This document shows positions 11,530 to 19,409 of a DNA stretch of 35,262 nucleotides, in pieces (within the stretch, counting starts at the first letter, position 1; the number at the start of each line of letters is the position of its first letter). Source of the DNA: an uncultured bacterium (GTDB lineage Bacteria; Planctomycetota; Phycisphaerae; Phycisphaerales; UBA1924); NCBI GenBank assembly GCA_903834785.1, contig CAILKP010000058.1, positions 1 to 35,262 on the forward strand, given 5' to 3'. The notes beneath the pieces were generated by a model. That model had not been told where the DNA came from, ran no database searches, and saw only the letters and a list, made by a program, of their open reading frames with translations. The position numbers and the translations under genes were made by a program.

Positions 11530-11994
11530 TTAGTGCGCAGCCCCGCCACCCTGCGGCATCCTCGCCCGCGCCTCGTCCATGAACTCCACGCCGCGCCGCA
11601 GATGCGGAATCACAATCGACCCGCCCACAATCAGCGCAATGTCAAAGCACTCCCACAACTCCTGATCCGTGCACCCCACCTTGATGCACTGATCAATGTG
11701 GTACGCGATGCAGTCATCACACCGCAGCACCATGCTCGCCGCCAGCCCCAGCAACTCCTTGGTCTTGCCGTCCAGCGCACCGGGCTGGTAGCAGTTGCCA
11801 TCAAGCGTGAAGAACCGCTTGGTCTGCAGCGTCCCCGACGGTTTATCGGACGTCCCCTGCCCCAGGATCCGCTCATTAAGCCGGCTCCGGAACGACTGAA
11901 ACTGCTCATACCGCGACGGCCCAGCACCCGAGCCGGGGGCGGCGGTGGGGGATGCAGAGTTCGACAGGGGGTTCGAGGGGGTTGCGTTACTCAC
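11530..11994 (-). CDS. AhpD-like / carboxymuconolactone decarboxylase family protein
   Basis: A 154-residue protein of the CMD/AhpD superfamily. The redox motif RCDDCIAYH gives Cys92, Cys95 and His99, and Glu80 lies 12 residues before Cys92: the E-x11-C-x2-C-x3-H spacing of the AhpD peroxidase-reductase active site. The following GCTDQELWECFDIALIVGGS is also typical. A GTG start at 11994 is supported by GGAG five bases upstream; the open frame extends further but only through low-complexity Arg/Gly sequence. The likely role is thiol-dependent peroxide defence, but no AhpC-like peroxiredoxin is adjacent. It precedes cca in the same direction. Confidence 0.85.
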   Translation of the reverse strand: MSNATPSNPLSNSASPTAAPGSGAGPSRYEQFQSFRSRLNERILGQGTSDKPSGTLQTKRFFTLDGNCYQPGALDGKTKELLGLAASMVLRCDDCIAYHIDQCIKVGCTDQELWECFDIALIVGGSIVIPHLRRGVEFMDEARARMPQGGGAAH

Positions 11995-12752
11995 TAGTGC
12001 TCCGGCTGAAAGTGCCTGACCTCTGGAAGACAAAAAACCCCGATTCCACCCCGTCACAAGGGCTCCACCGCCCCGCCCACCTCCTCCCCGTCGACGGCCA
12101 CGGGCAGCGAACCCGCGAGCGGCAGCCCCCGCGGCAATCAAACTGAAAAATGTGTGAAGAAAACTTGCCGTCTTCGATCGGTTTCGTCGCTTCTTCTCAT
12201 GAACACCGAACCGTACGGCCCGCCGCCACCCCGCGGCAGCCAAACCAACCCGTGTTCACACAAACGAGGACGGGCGGGAGGGGGCGGGAGGGGCCCAGTG
12301 GGTGGGAGGATCCAGCCAGGCGGGGCTGTGCGGGGGAGGCCAAGGCGGGGGTGGCAAGGGGGCGGGACCAGGGACGGAGCGGGTCCGCGGGCTTGGGTAT
12401 TGGGCGGGGGGAAGGGACAGGCGGGCGGGCAAGGGTGCGGATGAGGGAAGCGGGTGGTACTGCGCCCAAAGGCACACGCCTTCGGTCAGGGACGGCGGGC
12501 AAGCGGGAGAGCGGGTGCAGGGGGGAGGGGACAACTCAAGACCTTCTTTGCCATGTGGAACTCCTTCTGCCACGGCTGTTGTAGCATGCGGCCGGGTGTG
12601 TCCACCATTGCTGGGTCAGGTCATCTACCTAAAGTGGAAGACCCCCACTGGTGTCGCCTCAAGGACGCCCTCCCCGGCCCGCCCACACCCTCGCAGCCAC
12701 GACCCCTCCCGGACAAGTAAAGCACTCGTCTCCGGCCACCGATAGGTGCCTT
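11995..12752. other. Divergent intergenic region with strong G-skew
   Basis: A 758-base spacer between the divergent AhpD-like gene and the pilus operon. From about 12265 to 12540 the + strand is extremely G-rich and C-poor, the reverse of the C-rich + strand before it. Open frames across it translate into low-complexity Gly/Arg or Pro/Ser sequence and are not credible genes. The spacer must hold the promoters of both operons, but I could not identify convincing -35/-10 or -24/-12 elements. A short hairpin (AGTGG/CCACT) lies near 12632-12648. Confidence 0.7.
12272..12294 (+). other. Predicted G-quadruplex motif
   Basis: Five runs of three to five G separated by single bases, the densest quadruplex-type pattern in the window. 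A second candidate with looser loops lies at 12381-12416. The G-strand is the coding strand of the downstream operon, so it would be in the 5' leader if transcription starts upstream of it. Confidence 0.65.
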
Positions 12753-13169
12753 ATGTCGAGTCCCGCAGCAATTCTGGTTGTTGACGATGAGGGGTTCATC
12801 CTCACCATGCTCTCCATGCGTCTCCGCGACCATGGATACAGCGTCACCATCGCCCGAAACGGCAAGGAAGCGCTCCAGACGGCGTGCGAAAATCCGCCCG
12901 ACCTGATCATCACCGACTATCAGATGCCCATCCTAAACGGTGTTGACTTTGCGCACACGCTACGGGCGGACTCTCGCACCGAGAATGTTCCGGTCATCAT
13001 GCTGACGGCGCGGGGGCACAAGTTATCAGTGGCCGAACTGAAATCCACCAACATTCGCCACGTACTTCCCAAGCCATTCTCAGCCAGAGAAGTCCTGGCG
13101 CTTACCGATGAACTGCTCATGCACGAGCGTGCGATCGCCGCGAGTGTTTCGAAGGATAAAGCGGCATGA
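12753..13169 (+). CDS. Single-domain response regulator (CheY-like receiver)
   Basis: A 138-residue stand-alone receiver domain. The acidic pair is Asp11/Asp12, the phosphoryl acceptor Asp55 in ITDYQMP, the switch Thr85 and the conserved Lys107 in PKPFS. No output domain follows, so it must act by protein contact. The ATG at 12753 was chosen because ILVVDDE begins straight after it and an AGGTG lies just upstream; extension upstream reads through spacer sequence. It is the first gene of the pilus operon and shares ATGA with the HD-GYP gene. The kinase two genes downstream is the obvious phosphodonor candidate, although the hybrid kinase at 2160 could also feed it. Confidence 0.92.
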   Translation: MSSPAAILVVDDEGFILTMLSMRLRDHGYSVTIARNGKEALQTACENPPDLIITDYQMPILNGVDFAHTLRADSRTENVPVIMLTARGHKLSVAELKSTNIRHVLPKPFSAREVLALTDELLMHERAIAASVSKDKAA

Positions 13170-14566
13170 ACAACCAACTGCAGCTCAAACGCGAGCCTGA
13201 GCCGAGCTCTCCGCTGACCGTCCTTCGTGACCGATTGACCGGGCTGGGTGTTGACGCAACCGTGCACTTCGCCGGCGAGCCAATCTCAAAGTCCACCCGC
13301 ACAGTGGTGATCACTGACGCTGGCGGAGCCACGTTGTGCGCTCGAGCGCCCCTCGGATGCGACGTGCAGGTTTTCCGCCAAACACTCTCACAGCTTCGCG
13401 AAGAGCAAAGCCTGTTTGTTCAGCATGAAGTCATCGTGCGCGACATGGGCGACCGCCTCATGCAGTCTTACGAAGAGGCCAACGCTCTTTTCCGTGTCAT
13501 CCGCTTCATGACCACCACCGATGATCCGTTGGCGCAGATGCAGCTTCTCTGCAACATCGTCCAGCAGGCCATGCCATTTCAATGGATTGCGCTGGTGTTT
13601 CACGACAATGCTCTGGTCACCCCGCACCTCCGCGGGCGCACCATCCTCGGGGGCGATGCCGCCGTCGCCGAAGTACTGGCCGCGCCGATGCGCACCATGC
13701 TCGATGCATGCAAGCTCGAATCATGGGCAAAGGTACTGGAACCTGCCACCGATGAGCTGTCCCGGGCAGTCGGCTGCGAGATCCTGCGCGATACGATCTC
13801 CCATGACGGCGTTGTCGTCGGCATCCTGCTCGCCGGCGGCAAGATCTGTGAGAATGGCGAGATCGGCAGTCCCGAGATACTCTTTTTAAACGCGCTCGCC
13901 GATTTCATCGGCACCTATCACGAAAATGCGATGCGCTTCAGCGAGCAGCGGGCGATGTCCAACGGGACGCTGCAAGCGCTCTGCGCGGCGATCGACGCCA
14001 AGGATCCCTACACACGCGGCCACTCCGAGCGCGTTGCCCTGCTGTCGATGGCCATCGCCTTGGAACTCGGGATGACCGCCGAAAGCGCCGAACGCATCCG
14101 CATCTCCGGCCTGGTGCACGATGTCGGCAAGATCGGCGTGCCCGAAGCCGTTCTCTGCAAGCCAGCCGCGCTGACAAACGAAGAGTTCGCCATGATCCGC
14201 AAGCATCCGGAGATCGGGCGGACGATCCTTGAAGGCATCCCGCTGCTCGAGGATGTCCTGCCCGGCGTCATGCATCATCATGAGCGCTATGACGGCAAGG
14301 GCTATCCACACGGGCTCGTCGGCGACGCGATCCCCTTGTCCGCCCGGATCATTGGCCTCGCCGACGCGTTTGATGCGATGTCCTCCAGCCGATCGTATCG
14401 GGCAGCAAAGCCTCGGGACACTGTTCTGGCCGAACTGCAGCGATGCGCCAATACCCAGTTTGAACCGAGCATCCTCGCGGCGTTCATGCGAGTTGACCTG
14501 ACCCCCTACGACAAACTTCTGGCCCGGCACGCTCCGCCGGCGGACTGTTCAGGAACACCCAAATGA
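13166..14566 (+). CDS. GAF-like plus HD-GYP domain protein, predicted cyclic di-GMP phosphodiesterase
   Basis: A 466-residue cytoplasmic protein. After an N-terminal region (1-80) and a helical segment near 85-110 comes a GAF-like domain (about 115-265) ending in a signalling helix. The HD-GYP domain occupies about 270-450: YTRGHSERVALL, His318-Asp319 in LVHDVGKIG, HHHERYDGKGYP with GYP at 379-381, and ADAFDAMSSSRSYR. All expected metal ligands appear present, so hydrolysis of c-di-GMP is likely. It overlaps both neighbours by 4 bases (ATGA), implying translational coupling to the response regulator and the kinase. With an MshEN-type ATPase downstream, it probably lowers the signal that the ATPase reads. 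Confidence 0.92.
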   Translation: MNNQLQLKREPEPSSPLTVLRDRLTGLGVDATVHFAGEPISKSTRTVVITDAGGATLCARAPLGCDVQVFRQTLSQLREEQSLFVQHEVIVRDMGDRLMQSYEEANALFRVIRFMTTTDDPLAQMQLLCNIVQQAMPFQWIALVFHDNALVTPHLRGRTILGGDAAVAEVLAAPMRTMLDACKLESWAKVLEPATDELSRAVGCEILRDTISHDGVVVGILLAGGKICENGEIGSPEILFLNALADFIGTYHENAMRFSEQRAMSNGTLQALCAAIDAKDPYTRGHSERVALLSMAIALELGMTAESAERIRISGLVHDVGKIGVPEAVLCKPAALTNEEFAMIRKHPEIGRTILEGIPLLEDVLPGVMHHHERYDGKGYPHGLVGDAIPLSARIIGLADAFDAMSSSRSYRAAKPRDTVLAELQRCANTQFEPSILAAFMRVDLTPYDKLLARHAPPADCSGTPK

Positions 14567-16035
14567 ACTGGTCGAGGTACGCAAAACAGATACTCGGCCT
14601 TGATGACTCGGCCGTCGCCACGGCGGGAGCCGTCGCTGCGCTTGCAGCGATGGTAGCCGGGGCCGCCGGCTATCTATGGGCCGCCAGTGCGGACCAGGCC
14701 ACAGCTGCCTTGGCCTGCTTGTTTACTGCCCTTGCCAGCGCCCTGAGCATCGCCGCGTTCTGGCACACCGCGCGTATGCGTGCCAAGGCAATCGCTGCGA
14801 TACGCCACGCACTGCTTGCCGTCGCCGCCGGAGAAACCGATCTGGAAGCCGTCAGTGTTGCTCAAGCCTTCGGCAACGAAGCCCGCGTATGGAACTCACT
14901 GCTCGAAGAACTCCTGACCCTTCGCCGCGATCGTTGCGTGCGCCTCGCTCTCAATCAGGACGGCACTTCCGCCTCGCGAGATGACGGGCTCCGCAGCGCC
15001 TGCGATGCGGTGTGGCACGGCCTGATCGTTACCGATGCCTCACTGCGGATCATCTACGCCAACGGGGCAGCCGCCGTGTTTCTTGGCGTGAAGCGTGATA
15101 CAACCCGCGGCACATTGCTGACCGACCTGATCACCGACCCACCCGCCCGCGCCGGGGTCGCCTCCATGGCGGCCACCGATGGGGCAAGCGAGTCGCGGTC
15201 CCGCTTTGTCATCGAAACGTCGCTGCTGACCGGCCGTGAAGAAGGTACCTTTCGCCTCAGCGCCCGCCGCTGCTCGGGCCGCGCCGGCATGATCGTTGTG
15301 ATTGAAGACATAAGCCAGCAGCGCGTCGCCAACAACTCACGCAACGCCTTTGTCACCCAGGCGACCCATGAGCTCCGCACGCCCCTTACCAACATCCGCC
15401 TCTGCGTCGAGACTCTGGTAGACAAGGCCGACATGGAACCTGTCCAGCGCGGCGAACTTCTCAACACCATCTCCGGTGAGTCCCGCCGCCTGGAGCGCCT
15501 CGTCGGCGACATGCTCTGCGTCTCCGAGATCGAGGCGGGCACCATGCGCCTGGTACGCGATGATCTGCGTGTCGAAGAGACCATCCGTCAGCTCGAAGCA
15601 GACTTCAAGCACCCGGCCAGCGTCAAGCAGGTCGAACTCAGCTTCACACTCGGGCCCAAGCTCCCGGTCATACTCGCCGACCGCGACAAAGTTGTTCTGG
15701 CCATCAGCAACCTGATCGGCAATGCTCTCAAGTACACCCCCGCCGGGGGTTCTGTTAATGTCTCAACGCACACCCAAGGAGAAGCGCTCCTGGTTGAAGT
15801 GGCCGATACCGGTCTCGGGATTGCATCTGCAGAGCATGACCGTGTGTTTGATCGCTTCTACCGCGCCAAGGACGAACGCGTCGCGAATATCACCGGCTCA
15901 GGGCTCGGTCTCGCGCTCGCCCGCCAGGTCATCCGTCTTCACGGCGGGGACATCACCCTCCAAAGTGAACTCAACAAAGGTTCCACTTTCACTCTGAGCA
16001 TCCCTATGACCACCCCGGTCCCTCTTGCCGCGTAA
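14563..16035 (+). CDS. Membrane PAS-domain sensor histidine kinase
   Basis: A 490-residue kinase. Two N-terminal membrane helices (about 20-40 and 46-67) with a very short loop suggest no large periplasmic sensor, so input probably comes from the membrane or from the PAS domain (about 145-255, around GLIVTDASLRIIYANGAA). HisKA follows with phospho-acceptor His269 in THELRTPLTN, then HATPase with NLIGNALKYTP, ADTGLGI and GSGLGLALA. There is no receiver, so it is an orthodox kinase whose partner is presumably the receiver protein encoded two genes upstream. It overlaps the HD-GYP gene by 4 bases and is followed by the STAS gene after 16 bases. Confidence 0.92.
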   Translation: MNWSRYAKQILGLDDSAVATAGAVAALAAMVAGAAGYLWAASADQATAALACLFTALASALSIAAFWHTARMRAKAIAAIRHALLAVAAGETDLEAVSVAQAFGNEARVWNSLLEELLTLRRDRCVRLALNQDGTSASRDDGLRSACDAVWHGLIVTDASLRIIYANGAAAVFLGVKRDTTRGTLLTDLITDPPARAGVASMAATDGASESRSRFVIETSLLTGREEGTFRLSARRCSGRAGMIVVIEDISQQRVANNSRNAFVTQATHELRTPLTNIRLCVETLVDKADMEPVQRGELLNTISGESRRLERLVGDMLCVSEIEAGTMRLVRDDLRVEETIRQLEADFKHPASVKQVELSFTLGPKLPVILADRDKVVLAISNLIGNALKYTPAGGSVNVSTHTQGEALLVEVADTGLGIASAEHDRVFDRFYRAKDERVANITGSGLGLALARQVIRLHGGDITLQSELNKGSTFTLSIPMTTPVPLAA

Positions 16036-16038
16036 TGG

Positions 16039-16045
16039 AAAGGAG
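16039..16045 (+). promoter_or_regulatory. Strong Shine-Dalgarno site AAAGGAG
   Basis: AAAGGAG six bases before the ATG at 16052 decides the start of the STAS gene against an in-frame upstream ATG at 16025. It is the best ribosome binding site in the operon, most other genes of which rely on overlapping start and stop codons. Confidence 0.8.
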
Positions 16046-16051
16046 TTTTCG

Positions 16052-16387
16052 ATGGTCATTCGAGAGCAGCGGCACGGTGCAGTCACGGTGTTATATCCCG
16101 AGGGCCCCATCGTCGGAGAGGATGCAACCGCCTTCAAACTCGCGGCTGAAGAGGCGGCAAAGAAAACTCTCGGCCGGTTTGTTGTTGATCTCACCGGCAC
16201 CCCGTTTCTCGACAGCGAGGGCCTCGTGGCGTTGCTTGAGATCAGCGAAACGCTTTCCCAAAGCGGCCACGCCCTGAGACTTTGCGCCGCGTGCGAAACC
16301 GTGCGCACAATACTCGAGCTAACAGGCATGACCGAACACTTCAATTCATTCGCCGACGCGAACTCCGCAGTCAGGAGTTTCCTTTGA
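16052..16387 (+). CDS. STAS-domain protein (anti-sigma factor antagonist type)
   Basis: A 111-residue single STAS domain like SpoIIAA/RsbV. The signature phosphorylation loop is TPFLDSEGLVALLE, with Asp54-Ser55 where family members are phosphorylated by a cognate anti-sigma kinase. Such proteins switch partners by phosphorylation. No RsbW-like kinase or PP2C-type phosphatase gene is visible in the window, so the partner must be elsewhere or the domain has another role, such as scaffolding the kinase or ATPase encoded on either side. Its stop overlaps the TTG start of the ATPase gene (TTGA). Confidence 0.88.
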   Translation: MVIREQRHGAVTVLYPEGPIVGEDATAFKLAAEEAAKKTLGRFVVDLTGTPFLDSEGLVALLEISETLSQSGHALRLCAACETVRTILELTGMTEHFNSFADANSAVRSFL

Positions 16388-18177
16388 GCGCTGGCTGCAA
16401 AGAAAAAACACGATTGGGCGAACTGCTGGTGCGCGAGGGCATCATCACCGCCGAGCAGCTCGCTAGCGCGATCGTCGCGCAGAGCCACTCCCAGCGCATG
16501 CTCGGGGAGCTCCTTGTCGAGCGGCAAGCGCTGCAGCCCGCAACGCTGGTGCGCGTACTGGCTCGCTCATTGGGTCTGCCCGGTGTCCTGCTCCGCCACG
16601 GTCTGATCGATCCGAAGGTCTTCAAGCTCATCGGTCCGGATGATGCGGAGCGCCTCAAGGTACTGCCGCTCTTTAAGATCCGCGACACCCTTACCGTAGC
16701 GATGGCTGAACCCCAGTCCTTGCCAACCATCGACCGGCTCCGCACGCTGACCAACTGCCGCATCCGTCCCGTCCTCGCCCTCGAGTCCAACATCATCGAG
16801 TTTGTAAAGAAGTACTCCGGCGGCGGGGTGAACGTTGATGCATTTCTGACCTCCTTGGCCGAACAGGACGTCGAGGTGGTCGAGCGTGAATCCATTGATG
16901 AGGGTCCGCAAACCGACCTTGACAAGTTCGTCAACGGCAGCCCGATCATCAACCTGGTCAACGTCGCGATGCTCACGGCCGTTCGCGACGGCGCCAGCGA
17001 CATCCACATCGAGCCCGACAAGCGCGGCACTCGCATCCGCTACCGCATCGACGGGGCGCTGCGAGACCTCATGAAACCGCCGGTCGGCATGCACGCGGCC
17101 GTAGTCTCGCGCATCAAGGTTATCGGCAGAATGGACATCGCCGAAAAGCGGCTCCCGCAGGAAGGTCGGGTGCGCATCATCGCGGAGGGTCGCGAGATCG
17201 ACCTGCGCGTCTCATCCATCCCAACGCTGCTTGGCGAAAAGATCGTTGTCCGTCTGCTCGACAAGGCCAACCTGCGCGTCAAGATGTCCGAACTTGGGTT
17301 CCGCGACAAAACCCTCGCCGCGTTCCAGCGAGTCCTCGATTCTCCGCACGGCTTTGTGCTGGTGACGGGTCCCACCGGGTCCGGCAAGACAACCACGCTG
17401 TACTCGGCCCTTGATCTGCTGCGCAGCCCGGAAGTCAACATCGTAACGGTTGAAGATCCTGTTGAATACCAGCTCGATCTGATCAACCAGATCCAGGTGC
17501 ACGATGCGGTGGGCTTTGGCTTTGTTCGCGCCCTTCGCAGCATCCTGCGTCAGGATCCTGACATCATCATGGTGGGAGAAATCCGCGATCAGGAGACCGC
17601 CCGTGTCGCGATGCAGGCCGCCCTCACCGGCCACCTTGTCCTGGCCACACTGCACACCAACGACGCGCCCAGCGCTGTGGCCCGACTTGAAGATATGGGC
17701 ATCGAGCCCTATCTGCTCAGCAGCGCCCTTTCCGGCGTCGTCGCCCAGCGTCTTGCCCGCACCAACTGCGCTGCCTGCGCCACGAAGTACTTTCCGTCCG
17801 AGCAGGTCCTTGCCGACGCAGGGCTTACCGCCCAGACGGGTCATCCGTTTCGCAAAGGTGTCGGATGCCGTCAGTGCCACGAGAGCGGCTTTAAGGGCCG
17901 CCTCGGGGTCTACGAGGTCATGGAAGTTACGTCTGATATCAAACGGCTGATTCACGCCGGTGCCGCGACCCATGAACTGCGCGAGCGCCTCCGCCGCAAT
18001 GATGTCCTGACCCTCCGCCAGGAAGGCGTGTTGCTGGCAATCGAAGGCAAGACCTGCCTCGAAGAAATCATGCGAGTCACACACGTCGATGATGAGCCCG
18101 AGATGCCGCAATCGGCTGTTTCCGGCGCACATTCACTCGAGGCGCAATCCGCCAAGCCGCGGAGGTCCGCGGCATGA
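16384..18177 (+). CDS. pilB: Type IV pilus / type II secretion assembly ATPase with MshEN domain (PilB/GspE)
   Basis: Hexameric ATPase that powers pilin polymerisation at the inner membrane, 597 residues. The N-terminal MshEN-type domain has a full first motif: RLGELLVREG (10-19), then Leu26 and Gln33 at the spacing seen in c-di-GMP-binding members, and a partial second motif MLGELLVE (39-46). Walker A GPTGSGKTT is at 329-337, followed by the Asp box around VEDPVEYQ, Walker B with RQDPDIIMVGEIRD and the His box TGHLVLATLHTNDA. Four zinc-binding cysteines are at 462, 465, 495 and 498. The TTG start at 16384 overlaps the STAS stop and gives the usual family N-terminus; upstream extension only re-reads the STAS gene in another frame. 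Confidence 0.95.
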   Translation: MSAGCKEKTRLGELLVREGIITAEQLASAIVAQSHSQRMLGELLVERQALQPATLVRVLARSLGLPGVLLRHGLIDPKVFKLIGPDDAERLKVLPLFKIRDTLTVAMAEPQSLPTIDRLRTLTNCRIRPVLALESNIIEFVKKYSGGGVNVDAFLTSLAEQDVEVVERESIDEGPQTDLDKFVNGSPIINLVNVAMLTAVRDGASDIHIEPDKRGTRIRYRIDGALRDLMKPPVGMHAAVVSRIKVIGRMDIAEKRLPQEGRVRIIAEGREIDLRVSSIPTLLGEKIVVRLLDKANLRVKMSELGFRDKTLAAFQRVLDSPHGFVLVTGPTGSGKTTTLYSALDLLRSPEVNIVTVEDPVEYQLDLINQIQVHDAVGFGFVRALRSILRQDPDIIMVGEIRDQETARVAMQAALTGHLVLATLHTNDAPSAVARLEDMGIEPYLLSSALSGVVAQRLARTNCAACATKYFPSEQVLADAGLTAQTGHPFRKGVGCRQCHESGFKGRLGVYEVMEVTSDIKRLIHAGAATHELRERLRRNDVLTLRQEGVLLAIEGKTCLEEIMRVTHVDDEPEMPQSAVSGAHSLEAQSAKPRRSAA

Positions 18178-19409
18178 TCATCGCATACAAAGGCTTTGAT
18201 CTGGGCGGCAAGGCTGTCAAGGGCACCATCGAGGCGCCCAGCGCCGCCGACGCCTATGACTTGCTGCGCAAGCAAAGCGTTCTGGCCACCCATGTAGTCG
18301 GGACCGATCGTCCCGGCGCCACCGGCACGATCGCGGCCTCCGACAGACCGTCACGGTACCGGTCCGCCAAGGCGGGCGATCTATCGCTTTTTTTCCGCCA
18401 ACTCTCCATCCTCGTCAGCACAAAAACGCCGTTGGCCGAGTCCCTGCAAGTCCTTGAGCAGCAGGCCAAGGACACCGGCATGCACCCGATCATCGCCGAC
18501 CTCAGGCGCCGCGTTGAAGAAGGCGAGTCACTCGCGGAGGCCATGCGCATCCACAGCACCGTCTTTGACGCTGTCAGTTGCAGCATGGTCGCCGCGGGAG
18601 AAGCCGGCGGATCGCTCGACCAGATGCTCGCCACACTGACAACTCTGGTTCGGCAGCAGCACGTGATGCGCCGCGCAATCTCCGGCGCGATGGTGTACCC
18701 GATCATCCTGCTCTCTATCGGCAGCGTGGTCATGGTTGTCATGGTCACGTTCGTACTTCCGCAGTTTCGTGAGCTCTTTGAAACGCTGCACGCGCCTTTG
18801 CCCTGGTCCACCGCCGCACTTATGGCCGCCGGCACGGTCATTCGCACCGGATGGTTCGTGCTCATCCCCGCGGTGGTCTTTGCGATTTGGGTGGCCGTCC
18901 GCTGGGTGCGGAGCGCCGGTGGTCAGGCCGCTGTGGGTCGGGTGATCATGGCGACGCCCAAGCTCGGGCCGATGTCCTGCTCCATCTCCACCGCTCGTAT
19001 TGTGCGCCTGCTCGGTTCAATGCTTGCCGCCAAAATCAATCTGCTCGCCGCACTCAAGCTCGCGCGTGAATCGACGGCCTCCGAGCCCTACATCAAGCTG
19101 CTGGAAGACGCAGAAGCTGCAGTTTCCCGCGGTCAAAGCCTCGCCAGTGTGTTCACATCCTGCTCCTTTGTTCCTGGCGCTGTTTCGGCCGCCATCGCCT
19201 CCGGGGAGCGCAGCGGCCAGCTCGCCCCAGTGCTCACACAAATTGCCGACTATCTCGACGAAGATAACCAGCAGGTGATGAAGACCATCTCCACCATCAT
19301 CGAGCCGGTCATTCTCACGCTGCTCGGCATCATCATCGGCGGCGTAGCCATGAGCATGTTCCTTCCACTGTTCGATCTTGCCGGTGCCGGCGGCGGAGGT
19401 CCCGGATAA
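18174..19409 (+). CDS. pilC: Inner-membrane platform protein PilC/GspF
   Basis: Polytopic platform protein (411 residues) that couples the assembly ATPase to pilin insertion. It has two repeats of the T2SSF domain, the first opening with LSLFFRQLSILVSTKTPLAE and the second with SISTARIVRLLGSMLAAKIN. Membrane helices lie at about 167-193, 224-242 and 377-403, giving the family topology with a large cytoplasmic loop between the repeats. The start overlaps the ATPase stop by ATGA and its stop overlaps the next start by TAATG, so translation of all three is coupled. Confidence 0.95.
   Translation: MIIAYKGFDLGGKAVKGTIEAPSAADAYDLLRKQSVLATHVVGTDRPGATGTIAASDRPSRYRSAKAGDLSLFFRQLSILVSTKTPLAESLQVLEQQAKDTGMHPIIADLRRRVEEGESLAEAMRIHSTVFDAVSCSMVAAGEAGGSLDQMLATLTTLVRQQHVMRRAISGAMVYPIILLSIGSVVMVVMVTFVLPQFRELFETLHAPLPWSTAALMAAGTVIRTGWFVLIPAVVFAIWVAVRWVRSAGGQAAVGRVIMATPKLGPMSCSISTARIVRLLGSMLAAKINLLAALKLARESTASEPYIKLLEDAEAAVSRGQSLASVFTSCSFVPGAVSAAIASGERSGQLAPVLTQIADYLDEDNQQVMKTISTIIEPVILTLLGIIIGGVAMSMFLPLFDLAGAGGGGPG

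Noticed and set aside
12150..12745. Overlapping open frames in the G-rich spacer
   Set aside because: Both strands give low-complexity products caused by the extreme base skew; no start signals or homology.
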